The notes: generated from the sequence alone by a model not told the origin. Positions 1-8,402 are shown, counted from the stretch's first letter. The stretch is 64,000 bases of DNA from Solibacillus merdavium (GCF_014836935.1 NZ_JACSPW010000009.1:1-64000); one strand, 5' to 3'. Translations and numbers: made by a program.

Positions 1-24
1 AGCCAGGATCAAACTCTCCATAAA
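1..24 (-). rRNA. rrs: 16S ribosomal RNA, first ~24 nt only
   Basis: The reverse complement of the first bases reads TTTATGGAGAGTTTGATCCT followed by GGCT, the conserved 5' end of bacterial 16S rRNA (the site of the universal 27F primer). The gene runs off the left edge of the window. The mature 5' end is placed by analogy with Bacillus and may be off by a few bases. Confidence 0.93.
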
Positions 25-185
25 AGTAGTTTGAAAGCTCATTTGCTTTGCTAGCGATTTAACTTAATTAAAAGTTAAAATCTATTGTTTGCTTCATTTA
101 AGAAGCTTGTTTCATTAACGTTGCTTGTTCAGTTTTCAAGGTTCATTGTGTTTCGTTTGTCGCGTCATCTCTTGGCGACTCACTT

Positions 186-215
186 ATAGTAACATCCGCT
201 TGTTATATCCGTCAA
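186..215 (-). promoter_or_regulatory. rRNA operon promoter (sigma-A type)
   Basis: On the minus strand there is a -35 TTGACG (210-215), an 18-bp spacer and a -10 TACTAT (186-191), about 165 nt before the 16S start. The transcribed leader contains ACCTTGAAAACTGAACAA-like sequence typical of Bacillales rrn leaders. The -10 box is imperfect and the spacer long. No other gene on this strand needs a promoter here. Confidence 0.6.
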
Positions 216-277
216 CACTTTTTCATAAGTTTTTAATAGAATCATGTTTAAATCAATCGGAAAGTGGGTAATAAATC

Positions 278-922
278 ATGTTCAAAACGTTGGTATCACT
301 AATTTTATGCTTATTTCTAGTATTCATTTATTTTGATGAAAAAAGTAGTGTTTTGCCTGTATTTCAACTAACAGAAACCCCAGCCATCATCACAAAAGGT
401 CAGTTTGGGAAGAGTGTAATCATAGAACTCAGTTATTCTCATAAAGGGATGGAAGAATGGGTTACAAACCTTAAAGAACCTTATCCACTTATTTTAGCGG
501 ATAGTGACTGGCTATTACGAAGTCCCGATTTAGTAAAAATATTAAGAGAAAAGAATATTCGAGTTGGGTTGCTTGGTTCGATGAGTGATGAATACGTAGA
601 TGAATCGCTCTTAAAAAAGCAGCTCGCTATTTACGAAAAAACCTTTTACAAAAAGCCTCTCTGGTTTGCGACCGCCGATTACAAAGTGGATAACGCTATG
701 CAAACAGCTTTACATGAACTTGGTATTAACATAATTGCTCCAACAGAAACCTTTCCTATAGTAGAAAGTAAAATTCCTGAAGGTTCATTTGTAAGTATTC
801 CTTTACATCGTGAGGAGAAGGTTTCCTTTGATGCCATTAATCAATTTATAAATGAGCATATTTTTGTTTCAATTGAGCAAAATATATTTGGTTATGAAAT
901 TTCTACAAAACGCTTTCCATAA
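278..922 (+). CDS. Degenerate PdaB-like polysaccharide deacetylase family protein (predicted inactive)
   Basis: A 214-residue protein with an N-terminal membrane anchor (about residues 3-18) and a body that aligns by eye with PdaB, the sporulation polysaccharide deacetylase found at this locus in Bacillus. Shared landmarks include VLPVF after the anchor, a W...SPDLVKIL segment like the PdaB W..HPDTVARI segment, and a final PLH. The NodB catalytic motifs are absent: the TFD motif is LSYSHKG (51-57), the metal-binding histidine after G100 is missing, and the R-P-P motif is FATADY (130-135). It is divergent from the rRNA operon and faces kbaA. Start ATG has an AAAGTGGG ribosome site. Family placement is my own alignment. 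A non-catalytic role in spore cortex formation is possible but unproven. Confidence 0.6.
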   Translation: MFKTLVSLILCLFLVFIYFDEKSSVLPVFQLTETPAIITKGQFGKSVIIELSYSHKGMEEWVTNLKEPYPLILADSDWLLRSPDLVKILREKNIRVGLLGSMSDEYVDESLLKKQLAIYEKTFYKKPLWFATADYKVDNAMQTALHELGINIIAPTETFPIVESKIPEGSFVSIPLHREEKVSFDAINQFINEHIFVSIEQNIFGYEISTKRFP

Positions 923-949
923 TATTTATGAATCTATTATATAAAAAAC

Positions 950-989
950 AAAGGCGGTCACAAAAGTTATATCTTTTGTGATCGCCTTT
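950..989. terminator. Bidirectional terminator between the PdaB-like gene and kbaA
   Basis: A long hairpin with arms AAAGGCGGTCACAAAAG (950-966) and CTTTTGTGATCGCCTTT (973-989), one mismatch and a 6-nt loop. It has A/T flanks on both sides and lies between two convergent genes. Confidence 0.85.
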
Positions 990-994
990 TCTAT

Positions 995-1675
995 TTAAGC
1001 TTTTGCCGTAGTAGTCGATTCTTTTCTTGCTTTGCGGCGTTCTTCCAATTTTTTTCGATCTGCTTCTGATTGTGAATTATATTTTGGCAACATTAAAATT
1101 TGGTATGCATTAACTGCCACTAGTGGGAACAATAATAATGCAACATATACATCAATATTATCTTGGCGTCCCATTAAAGCGATAATCCACTCTAATGAAG
1201 TTACAACAACCATAAAGAACATTGTGGAGATTAATACATGTGGCTTTTGCGTCATTTTTATTTTCTTTACTGCTGTTAATATGGCCGCTCCGACTAAAAC
1301 TACAAGTAAAAATCCATAAATCAACCAATCACCCATTGTACTAGCACCTGGGGCAAAGCGGAAAATAACAATGTCGACTAAAACAATAATGATCAATAAC
1401 ATCTGTATCCAATTCCATAGCGTTAATGATCTAAATATATTAACACCAACTTGATGTAACGTTAAATAAGCAAAAAACCCTGCTTGGGCCATCACACTCA
1501 TCGTCATGCCTAAAACGATATTCCAAATAATCGCAGCCAAAAATTCTGAAATTTCCCCGTTCGCTAAATATGGTTGGTAAAAGTCCCAACGAATAATTAA
1601 CGAGGCAACTGCATTAACTAAACCACCAATTAACAATGCCCAAAAAGCAAATTTAACCCAGTTTCTTATCGTCAC
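995..1675 (-). CDS. kbaA: KinB-signalling pathway activation protein KbaA
   Basis: An integral membrane protein of about 226 residues with some six hydrophobic segments and a basic, charged C-terminus (EADRKKLEERRKARKES). KbaA is needed for KinB histidine kinase signalling to Spo0A at sporulation onset. Identification rests on its multi-TM profile and its place beside gerD, salA and cwlD, exactly as in Bacillus. I chose GTG at 1675 because GGGGGAA lies 9 nt upstream. An in-frame TTG two codons earlier (1681) is too close to that site. Confidence 0.8.
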   Translation of the reverse strand: MTIRNWVKFAFWALLIGGLVNAVASLIIRWDFYQPYLANGEISEFLAAIIWNIVLGMTMSVMAQAGFFAYLTLHQVGVNIFRSLTLWNWIQMLLIIIVLVDIVIFRFAPGASTMGDWLIYGFLLVVLVGAAILTAVKKIKMTQKPHVLISTMFFMVVVTSLEWIIALMGRQDNIDVYVALLLFPLVAVNAYQILMLPKYNSQSEADRKKLEERRKARKESTTTAKA

Positions 1676-1823
1676 GAACAAATTCCCCCATTTTTTAATA
1701 TACTTGTATATTTTATCAATTCACTTTGAAAAAAGCGACCTCTACTAAAAGTTGTTACATATATTTTGTTAAATTGTGAACAATAATCGAAAGCGCTTAA
1801 GTGAAGAAAGGAAGGAAGAAATA

Positions 1824-2429
1824 GTGAAACGTTTAATGATACTTGCCTTTTCCATCATTCTAATTGCTGGTTGTAGCGATTCAAAAGCAACGACACTTTC
1901 GTACGACGAAGTAAAGAAAATTATGGTTGATGCTATTCAAACAGAAGATGGAAAAAAGGCAATCAGACAAATATTTGAAGATAAGAGCTTCCGGGAGCTA
2001 CTTATTTTAAATACCGAGGAAGTGAAAAAAGCGACCGAGGAAACAATGCTGTCAAAAGAAGCCATGGATTTTTGGGTAAAAACATTTGAAGATCCTAAGT
2101 TTAAAGAAAATTTTGCAAAGAGTATGGAGGATCAACAAAAGGATTTAATGAAAAATCTATTAAATGATTCTGCTTATCAAGAAGCATTAACATCATTTTT
2201 TGGTCAGCCAGATATGCAAAAGCAACTGGAATCGATTATGAAAGGTGCTGTAATGCGCAAGGAGCTAGAAAAAGTAGTGACGGAAACAATTGAAAATCCT
2301 CTGATGCAATCAAAATGGGAGGAACTAATTAAGAAAAGCGGTGAAGGTTCGTCTGAAAAAGAATCCGGATCTGGTGGTGGTGGGTCAGAGAAAGAAAGTG
2401 GTGGAGAAAAAAGCGGTGGCGGATCATAA
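1824..2429 (+). CDS. gerD: Spore germination lipoprotein GerD
   Basis: A lipoprotein of 201 residues. The signal peptide ends in the lipobox LIAGC with the lipidated Cys at residue 17. The body is charged and helical, and the C-terminal tail from about residue 173 is Gly/Ser/Glu rich. GerD is a scaffold on the spore inner membrane that clusters nutrient germinant receptors into the germinosome. The GTG start at 1824 is preceded by a strong purine-rich site (GAAAGGAAGGAAG). An upstream in-frame ATG would add 16 charged residues before the signal peptide, so I rejected it. It is divergent from kbaA and convergent with salA, as in Bacillus. Confidence 0.88.
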   Translation: MKRLMILAFSIILIAGCSDSKATTLSYDEVKKIMVDAIQTEDGKKAIRQIFEDKSFRELLILNTEEVKKATEETMLSKEAMDFWVKTFEDPKFKENFAKSMEDQQKDLMKNLLNDSAYQEALTSFFGQPDMQKQLESIMKGAVMRKELEKVVTETIENPLMQSKWEELIKKSGEGSSEKESGSGGGGSEKESGGEKSGGGS

Positions 2430-2434
2430 TAAAA

Positions 2435-2466
2435 CAACCAGTCGTTCCATTTTGGGACAACTGGTT
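2435..2466 (-). terminator. salA terminator
   Basis: Arms AACCAGT and ACTGGTT are extended by GTTCC/GGGAC pairing. The T-rich tail (TTGTTTTATT) is on the minus strand, after the salA stop. It may also limit read-through from gerD. Confidence 0.75.
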
Positions 2467-2478
2467 GAAAATATACAC

Positions 2479-3534
2479 TTATTTATTTAACGCCGAAATA
2501 ATTTCTTCAGCAATTTTTAAGTAAATCTGACCTGTTGGATGATTATCTGCATAGATGGATGGCGCAAAATCTTCTTCTGTCCAATCTGGTTGACCTAATG
2601 GAATTTGGCCGAGTAACTTTGTACGTAATTCATCAGCCAGCTTTGGACCGCCGCCTTGGCCGAATACAAATTCCTTTTCACCAGTTTTGCTTTCGTACCA
2701 AGCCATATTTTCAATTACACCTAAAATTTCATGGTTAGTTTGTAATGCCATGGCACCTGCACGAGCAGCTACAAATGCTGCTGTTGGGTGTGGAGTTGTG
2801 ACAACAATTTCTTTTGAAGCCGGTAACATCTGATGAATATCAAGTGCTACATCTCCTGTTCCTGGTGGTAAGTCTAATAGTAGATAATCCAACTCGCCCC
2901 ACTCTACATCACGGAAGAACTGGTCTAGCACTTTTCCAAGCATTGGACCGCGCCATACGATTGGTGCATTGTTTTCTACGAAGAAGCCCATTGAAATAAC
3001 TTTTACACCAAGTCGATCAACTGGATAAATACGATCATCTTTTACGACCGGCATTTCTGTTACACCCATCATATCTGGAACAGAGAAGCCATAAATATCC
3101 GCGTCGATTAAACCAACTTTTTTTCCTAAGCGTGCTAAAGCAACTGCCATGTTGACAGATACAGTAGATTTCCCTACGCCACCTTTACCGGAAGCGATTG
3201 AAATAAATTGTACACTTGATAATGGTGATAAAATATCTTGTGCTTGTGATTCCGTCGCTTGTCCACGGAATGATTGTAAAACTTCCGCCGGCAATTCTTC
3301 AAATCGAATTCCCACCGAAGCAGCGCCATTTTCTTTTAACACTTCTACAATCTTCATTTGAAGTGTCATTTGTTCCGGTGTATTTACTTTCGCAATTGCA
3401 ATACGAACACTAACATGTTCTTTTTCTGCTTTAATAGAAACGTTTGTTACACCTTTTGTTTCTGCTAATGTTTTATGTAAAAACGGATCCTGTAATTCGC
3501 CCAATAGTTCTCGAACTTGTTGTTCATTTAGCAT
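2479..3534 (-). CDS. salA: Mrp/ApbC-family P-loop ATPase SalA
   Basis: A 351-residue protein. An N-terminal FeS-assembly (DUF59-like) domain (about 1-85) precedes a deviant Walker A SGKGGVGKST at 115-124. Downstream are the VGLIDADIYG and LLLDLPPGTGD motifs of the Mrp/NBP35 family. The CxxC iron-sulfur motif of many Mrp proteins is absent (MAWYESKTGEKEF in its place), as in B. subtilis SalA, which acts as an ATP-dependent regulator of scoC. The ATG at 3534 has AGGGGAG 8 nt upstream. An upstream in-frame start would add ten residues. It lies downstream of cwlD on the same strand. Confidence 0.9.
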   Translation of the reverse strand: MLNEQQVRELLGELQDPFLHKTLAETKGVTNVSIKAEKEHVSVRIAIAKVNTPEQMTLQMKIVEVLKENGAASVGIRFEELPAEVLQSFRGQATESQAQDILSPLSSVQFISIASGKGGVGKSTVSVNMAVALARLGKKVGLIDADIYGFSVPDMMGVTEMPVVKDDRIYPVDRLGVKVISMGFFVENNAPIVWRGPMLGKVLDQFFRDVEWGELDYLLLDLPPGTGDVALDIHQMLPASKEIVVTTPHPTAAFVAARAGAMALQTNHEILGVIENMAWYESKTGEKEFVFGQGGGPKLADELRTKLLGQIPLGQPDWTEEDFAPSIYADNHPTGQIYLKIAEEIISALNK

Positions 3535-3607
3535 ATCAAACACTCCCCTGAATGAAATATCCATTGTTAGTATATCATACTAGTCCCGTATTGCTATTAC
3601 ATGTTGC

Positions 3608-4321
3608 CTAGTCAAATTTTACATGTATATAATTTTCAATTCCACGCGCAATGGCAAATGCCATCTTATCCTGATAACTTTCGGATGCCAGCAAGTCCCT
3701 TTCTTCTTCATTGCTTAGAAAACCCGTTTCTACCAATACTGCAGGTATTTCCACCTTCTTTAACAAATAAACATTTTTAATCGATAAAGCTTCCCTGTCC
3801 GTATTTTCCATTGTGGTACGAATTGATTGTTGAACTGCCTGTGCAAGTGCTTCACTCTTTTCATGACCTTCATGGTGATAAAACACTTGGGCTCCTCTCC
3901 ATTTACTATTTGGAATTGCATTTGCATGAATCGTAATAAATAAATCCGGCTCATGTGTTTCCACTAATGTTTCGCGTAAAAAAATGTCCTGCTTCTTACG
4001 CTCACGCAGTGTTGGAAACTTCTCATTTGGTGCATGTTCACTTAATACATCTCCATCTGTTGAACGCGTTAATACTACATCTGCCCCTAAACGTGTCAAT
4101 TGACGAGCTACTTTTTTTGTAATTGCCAGTGTCACGTCTTTTTCGACAACCTCACCATTTGAAGCACCACCATCAATTCCTCCATGACCAGCATCCAATA
4201 CAATTTTCAACCCGCCTAATGGCTCGGGTAAAAAAAATCGCCGGTCGGAAGCATTTGTTTCATATACAACGACTAGCATTGAACAAAAAATAACGAATAC
4301 AAGTGCAAGCCAACGCTTCAA
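3608..4321 (-). CDS. cwlD: Spore cortex N-acetylmuramoyl-L-alanine amidase CwlD
   Basis: An N-terminal signal anchor (LKRWLALVFVIFCSMLVVV) precedes an Amidase_3 domain with zinc ligands His46 (LDAGHGG), Glu60 (VVEKDVT) and the His of ITIHAN, and the catalytic Glu of LVETGFLSN. CwlD works with PdaA to make muramic-delta-lactam in the spore cortex. I place the start at TTG 4321, with AAGGGCGG a few bases upstream. An earlier in-frame TTG (4354) would add 11 residues. The ribosome site lies inside the downstream arm of a terminator-like hairpin (4324-4368). Confidence 0.9.
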   Translation of the reverse strand: MKRWLALVFVIFCSMLVVVYETNASDRRFFLPEPLGGLKIVLDAGHGGIDGGASNGEVVEKDVTLAITKKVARQLTRLGADVVLTRSTDGDVLSEHAPNEKFPTLRERKKQDIFLRETLVETHEPDLFITIHANAIPNSKWRGAQVFYHHEGHEKSEALAQAVQQSIRTTMENTDREALSIKNVYLLKKVEIPAVLVETGFLSNEEERDLLASESYQDKMAFAIARGIENYIHVKFD

Positions 4322-4323
4322 AA

Positions 4324-4368
4324 AAACACCGCCCTTTTTGCCTACTATACGCAAAAGGGGCGGTGTTT
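4324..4368 (-). terminator. Terminator of the ABC exporter operon, overlapping the cwlD ribosome site
   Basis: Perfect 11-bp arms AAACACCGCCC and GGGCGGTGTTT, extended inward by CTTTT/AAAAG-type pairing. A T run follows on the minus strand. The hairpin begins 10 bp after the exporter stop codon and its 3' arm contains the cwlD Shine-Dalgarno. Confidence 0.82.
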
Positions 4369-4377
4369 ATTACCTCA

Positions 4378-6186
4378 TCAATTTGCCATTAATTGATTTT
4401 GAAGAGTTGCATAAAATCCTTGAGCATTTATTAAAGAATCGTGATTACCTTGTTCTAAAATTTGTCCATCTTTAATTACAAGAATTTGATCGGCATTTTC
4501 TATCGTTTTTAAACGGTGTGCAATCACGAAGCTTGTACGGCCATTCATTAAATTGTTCAGTCCTTTTTGGATATGCACTTCCGTCATCGTATCAACGCTC
4601 GATGTTGCTTCATCTAAAATTAAAATATCCGGATCTTCCAAAATTGCACGTGCAATGGCGATAAGCTGACGCTGCCCTTGACTTAAGTTTAAGCCGCCAC
4701 TGGATAATACCGTATCGTATTGCTCCGGCAAGTACTTTATAAAATTATGTGCATATGCAATTTTGGCTGCTTGTTCTACTTCTTCATCTGTAGCACTCAG
4801 CTTGCCGAAACGTATATTTTCACGTACTGTCCCTGAAAATAAGTACGTATCCTGTAACACTACCCCTACGTGATCCCGTACATTATTCATTTTATAATGT
4901 ACAAGCGGCTCATCGTCCAATAGTATTCGTCCTCCTGTAGCATCGTAAAAGCGCGTTAATAATTGAATAATGGTCGTTTTCCCAGAGCCGGTAGGACCAA
5001 CAATAGCAATCGTTTCCCCGGCTTTCGCTTTAAAATTAATGCCGCGCAGCACTGGCTTCCCTGATTCATAGGCGAATTCGACATTTTCAAATGTGACATC
5101 CCCCTTAAATCGGGATTTTTCTATGGCATGTTCGATATCTTCTATTTCCCTTACTTCATCTAATACTTCAAATACACGTTCCGAACCAGCAATTGCCGAC
5201 TGGAATGTGTTTAATAAGTTTGATAGCTGATTGATCGGCCGGAAAAATTGGCGTGTATACGTAACAAACGATGCAATGACCCCAATTGTAAGTCCGCTTG
5301 TCACGGCCATGACCGCACCTGTACCAATCACTAAACTTAACCCTAAGTTATTCATGAAGTTATTAACCGGTCCCATGAATCCAGAAATAATATCCGCGCG
5401 CATTGCAGAACCACGAAGTTTTTCGTTCGCTTCTTTGAATTCTACCAGTGTTGATTTTTCTTTACCGAAAAGTGTAATAATGTCTGCATTTGAGATTGTC
5501 TCTTCAATATAGCCATTTAAATTCCCCAGATCCCGTTGGCGTGCTTTATAATTTACACTGCTTCTTTTAATAATCTGTTTCGTAGCGTATACGATAAGTG
5601 GGATAATAATAAGTGTGACAAGTGCTAAACGCCAATCTAAATAAAATAGCGCAAATGCCGTACCTACAATCGTTAAAAAGCTCGATACAATTTGAATAAC
5701 ACTTTGTGACAATGCTGCATTTAAGTTTTCAATATCATTTGTCATTCGACTCATTAAATCACCCTGTTGCTTTTTATCATAAAAAGCTAATGGCAGTGAC
5801 TGATATTGCTCAAAAAGCTGTTGACGTAAACGGCGAATCGTCTTTTGCGATACACGTATCATTACAAATGTTTGAATCCATGTAAGTACTGAGGATGCGA
5901 TATACACTCCCGCTAAAATAAGTGCCATGCGAATTGTACCTGATATATCAAGCTTTACAATATAGTCATCAATCGTCTTCCCAATTAAAAATGGACCAAC
6001 TAAACTTAAAATCGTACTTATAATGACAAAGATAACAACACTAATTAGTTCAACCTTTTGAATACGTAAATAACTCCATATACGGAGTAACGTCTCCTTT
6101 TGATTTTTCGGCTTTACAATCGGACCAGTAAACCGTCCTCCTGGATGTCCAATCGGATTTGGTGGTCTGCCTTGTTGTTTATTCAC
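4378..6186 (-). CDS. ABC exporter half-transporter with canonical ATPase site (YfiC/BmrD-like)
   Basis: A 602-residue type IV ABC exporter half. A soluble N-terminal stretch precedes six TM helices (about 40-330) and a nucleotide-binding domain. Seen are Walker A GPTGSGKTT, Q-loop VLQDTYLFSGTV, signature LSQGQ, Walker B ILILDEATSSVD with the catalytic Glu, and H-loop VIAHRL. Its start overlaps the end of the partner half by 8 bp, so the two are translationally coupled and probably form a heterodimer exporting hydrophobic drugs or lipids. The substrate cannot be told from sequence. Confidence 0.9.
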   Translation of the reverse strand: MNKQQGRPPNPIGHPGGRFTGPIVKPKNQKETLLRIWSYLRIQKVELISVVIFVIISTILSLVGPFLIGKTIDDYIVKLDISGTIRMALILAGVYIASSVLTWIQTFVMIRVSQKTIRRLRQQLFEQYQSLPLAFYDKKQQGDLMSRMTNDIENLNAALSQSVIQIVSSFLTIVGTAFALFYLDWRLALVTLIIIPLIVYATKQIIKRSSVNYKARQRDLGNLNGYIEETISNADIITLFGKEKSTLVEFKEANEKLRGSAMRADIISGFMGPVNNFMNNLGLSLVIGTGAVMAVTSGLTIGVIASFVTYTRQFFRPINQLSNLLNTFQSAIAGSERVFEVLDEVREIEDIEHAIEKSRFKGDVTFENVEFAYESGKPVLRGINFKAKAGETIAIVGPTGSGKTTIIQLLTRFYDATGGRILLDDEPLVHYKMNNVRDHVGVVLQDTYLFSGTVRENIRFGKLSATDEEVEQAAKIAYAHNFIKYLPEQYDTVLSSGGLNLSQGQRQLIAIARAILEDPDILILDEATSSVDTMTEVHIQKGLNNLMNGRTSFVIAHRLKTIENADQILVIKDGQILEQGNHDSLINAQGFYATLQNQLMAN

Positions 6187-7918
6187 TTAAGGTCACCCCT
6201 TTTTCCGCTTGTGTTCTTGCCATTTCATTATATAATTCGCTCGTCTTTAGTAATTGCTCATGCGTCCCTTTGGCAATTATCTTTCCGTCATCCATTAAGA
6301 AAATTTGATTGGCATGGCGAACTGAGGAAATTTTAGAAGAAACGATAAATTTAGTTGCCCCATCAAACTGTTCATCAATTGCCCGTTGTATGGCCTTTTC
6401 AGATATATTATCAACAGCACTCGTTACGTCATCCAAAACTAAAATATTTGGTTTGCGTATAAATGCACGTGCCATTGCCAGCCGCTGCTTTTGTCCACCC
6501 GATAAATTCGTTGCCCCTTGTGTTAGCACATGCTCTGTCCCTGCCTCAAGTCGATCAACAAACTCTTGCGCATTCGCTGTTTGCAGTGCTTGTAAAATTT
6601 GTTGCTCCGTTGCATCTGACTTTCCATAACGGAGGTTGTCAGCTATTGTTTTTGAAAACAATGTCGCTTTTTGAGGAGCAAAACCTATGGACTGGCGTAG
6701 ATGTTCAAGCCCGTAATGTCCTATTGGTAGCCCATCAATTTTTATCACACCACTATCGACATCAAACAATCTTGGAATCATCTTGACCAAAGTGGATTTG
6801 CCGCTCCCAGTCATCCCAAGAATGCCAACCGTTTCACCGGCATTTACATGGAAACTGATGTTTTTAAGTACTGATTCTGTTCCTTTTAAATAAGAGAAGC
6901 TAACATTTTCAAAACTTACACTTCCTTGAATCTTTTTCGACTCGGATACGGAAGAATTCGTTAATTCAGTTTTTTCTTCTAACACTTCTACAATACGCCC
7001 TGCACTTGGAACTGCACGGGCAAGCTGTACAAGTACCATCGAAGAACTCATCAGCCCTTGCATAACCATCATTAAATAGTTGATAAAGGCTAAAATAACC
7101 CCAACTTGCAAGGTGTTATTATCAACCTTGATTGCCCCCATCCATAATGCTGCAACAATTCCCATATTTACGACAAACATCGTCAATGGGGCTAGCACAC
7201 CGATAATTTGGTCTGCTGACATAGAACGTTGCATTAATTGTGTATTTATATCAGCAAACTGATCAATTTGATGATTTTTTCGGTTGTACGCCTTAATAAC
7301 ACGGATACCAGCTAGATTTTCCTGTACTTTCGTATTTACTACGTCAACTACCTTCTGAACTTTATGGAAAAGCTTACCTGACAATGCTGTGAAGTAATAC
7401 ATACAAAACGCTAAAATCGGGACTACTACTAATAAAATGGGGAACAGCTCCCGCGCTGTAAAGAATACAATTACAATAGCCCCGACAAACATCATTGGAC
7501 CACGAACAAATATTTTAAGCAGCATCGTTAATGCACGTTGAAGCATTTCAATATCACTCGTTAAATTCGTAACAAGCTTTCCGAGCGTAAATTTATCTTT
7601 ACTGCTATTTGAAAAATACGTAATTGTTTCATATAAATCCTGCCGAAGATCGGTAGAAAAGTTAACGGCTGTCCGGGATGCATAAATCGAACACCCTATA
7701 CCGCCGATTAAGCCGATCAAGGATGTTGCTATCATTAAGCCAAACATTTCCACTATATATGTCGTATCATTTTGAGCGATCCCATCATCGATAATATGCT
7801 GTAATATAGTAGGCTGTAGTAAGTCCATACTTACCTCAATAACCATCATTATGGGAGCTATGATTGCAAAAAGTATATATGGCTTAATATATTTTGAGAG
7901 TTTCCATACTGCTTGCAT
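6179..7918 (-). CDS. ABC exporter half-transporter with degenerate ATPase site (YfiB/BmrC-like)
   Basis: A 579-residue half-transporter with six TM helices and a C-terminal nucleotide-binding domain. Walker A (GMTGSGKST) and signature (LSGGQKQR) are intact. The Walker B catalytic Glu is Asp (ILVLDDVTSAVD) and the H-loop His is Ser (IVSSKISS). This is the pattern of the non-catalytic subunit of asymmetric heterodimeric exporters such as BmrCD and TM287/288. It is the first transporter gene of the operon, 32 bp after the small unknown ORF. An AAGGAAGTG ribosome site precedes the ATG. Confidence 0.9.
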   Translation of the reverse strand: MQAVWKLSKYIKPYILFAIIAPIMMVIEVSMDLLQPTILQHIIDDGIAQNDTTYIVEMFGLMIATSLIGLIGGIGCSIYASRTAVNFSTDLRQDLYETITYFSNSSKDKFTLGKLVTNLTSDIEMLQRALTMLLKIFVRGPMMFVGAIVIVFFTARELFPILLVVVPILAFCMYYFTALSGKLFHKVQKVVDVVNTKVQENLAGIRVIKAYNRKNHQIDQFADINTQLMQRSMSADQIIGVLAPLTMFVVNMGIVAALWMGAIKVDNNTLQVGVILAFINYLMMVMQGLMSSSMVLVQLARAVPSAGRIVEVLEEKTELTNSSVSESKKIQGSVSFENVSFSYLKGTESVLKNISFHVNAGETVGILGMTGSGKSTLVKMIPRLFDVDSGVIKIDGLPIGHYGLEHLRQSIGFAPQKATLFSKTIADNLRYGKSDATEQQILQALQTANAQEFVDRLEAGTEHVLTQGATNLSGGQKQRLAMARAFIRKPNILVLDDVTSAVDNISEKAIQRAIDEQFDGATKFIVSSKISSVRHANQIFLMDDGKIIAKGTHEQLLKTSELYNEMARTQAEKGVTLSE

Positions 7919-7950
7919 TAACCAAGTTCACTTCCTTATGTTGTGAAAAA

Positions 7951-8235
7951 TTATTCTGCTTCTGTTGCTTGTGCTTCTTCCAACAATTCATTCAACTGAA
8001 ATAAGCCTACAAAATCATTCATAATTGCTTCGGTTGCTTTCAACTCTCCAGCAATGACAGGATGAATCGATTGCAATTCTGCAGACTCCAACTGTTGTTT
8101 CAATGTTGAACGTTTCATTTCGAGTTGGCGATAAAACTCCAGTGCACGTCCGCGACGGAATGTTTGAGCACCCTTTGAACGGCGATTACTTTGTTCCTCT
8201 TCTCCTCGATGTCTCCCTCTACCTTCTGATCTCAT
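7951..8235 (-). CDS. Small basic protein of unknown function heading the ABC exporter operon
   Basis: About 94 residues. The N-terminal third is very basic and polar (RGRHRGEEEQSNRRSKG). A helical region with FYRQLEMKRSTLKQQLE and SIHPVIAGELKATEAIMNDFVGLF follows, then an acidic tail. I see no helix-turn-helix, signal peptide or TM segment. Two earlier in-frame ATGs exist (8265, 8244). I favour 8235 because AAGGTGG lies about 10 nt before it. It is co-directional with the exporter genes and its upstream region holds a perfect palindrome, so a role in exporter regulation is plausible but not shown. Confidence 0.65.
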   Translation of the reverse strand: MRSEGRGRHRGEEEQSNRRSKGAQTFRRGRALEFYRQLEMKRSTLKQQLESAELQSIHPVIAGELKATEAIMNDFVGLFQLNELLEEAQATEAE

Positions 8236-8264
8236 ACTTTTCATCCCACCTTTTTTGAATACCA

Positions 8265-8284
8265 TTGTATACCAATGTATACAA
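8265..8284. promoter_or_regulatory. Perfect palindrome TTGTATAC-N4-GTATACAA, candidate operator
   Basis: A 20-bp dyad with perfect 8-bp half sites, just upstream of the exporter operon and between it and a divergent gene. On the minus strand a -10-like TACAAT overlaps one half site, as expected for a repressor-controlled promoter. The binding protein is unknown. Confidence 0.6.
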
Positions 8285-8402
8285 AAATACTACTCCTGGG
8301 AAAGTATTTTGGAGGGGTACTGCTTTCCAAACCCTTTTATTTTGTTTGTCCATTAAAAATCGTTACTATGAAAAAAACAGTTTCATTAAAGGGGTACATA
8401 AA

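Noticed and set aside
2204-2437. 77-codon ORF opposite the GerD tail, rich in Pro/Ser/Asp
   Set aside because: It is the antisense of the Gly/Ser/Glu-rich tail; the composition is forced by the repeat and there is no ribosome site.
6309-6786. Two overlapping plus-strand ORFs of ~106 codons within the ABC exporter gene
   Set aside because: Shadows of the clearly conserved nucleotide-binding domain on the other strand.
8265-8402. Longer version of the amidohydrolase starting at 8265
   Set aside because: The first 46 codons cross the operator palindrome and lack a ribosome site; ATG 8403 has AAAGGGG at good spacing.
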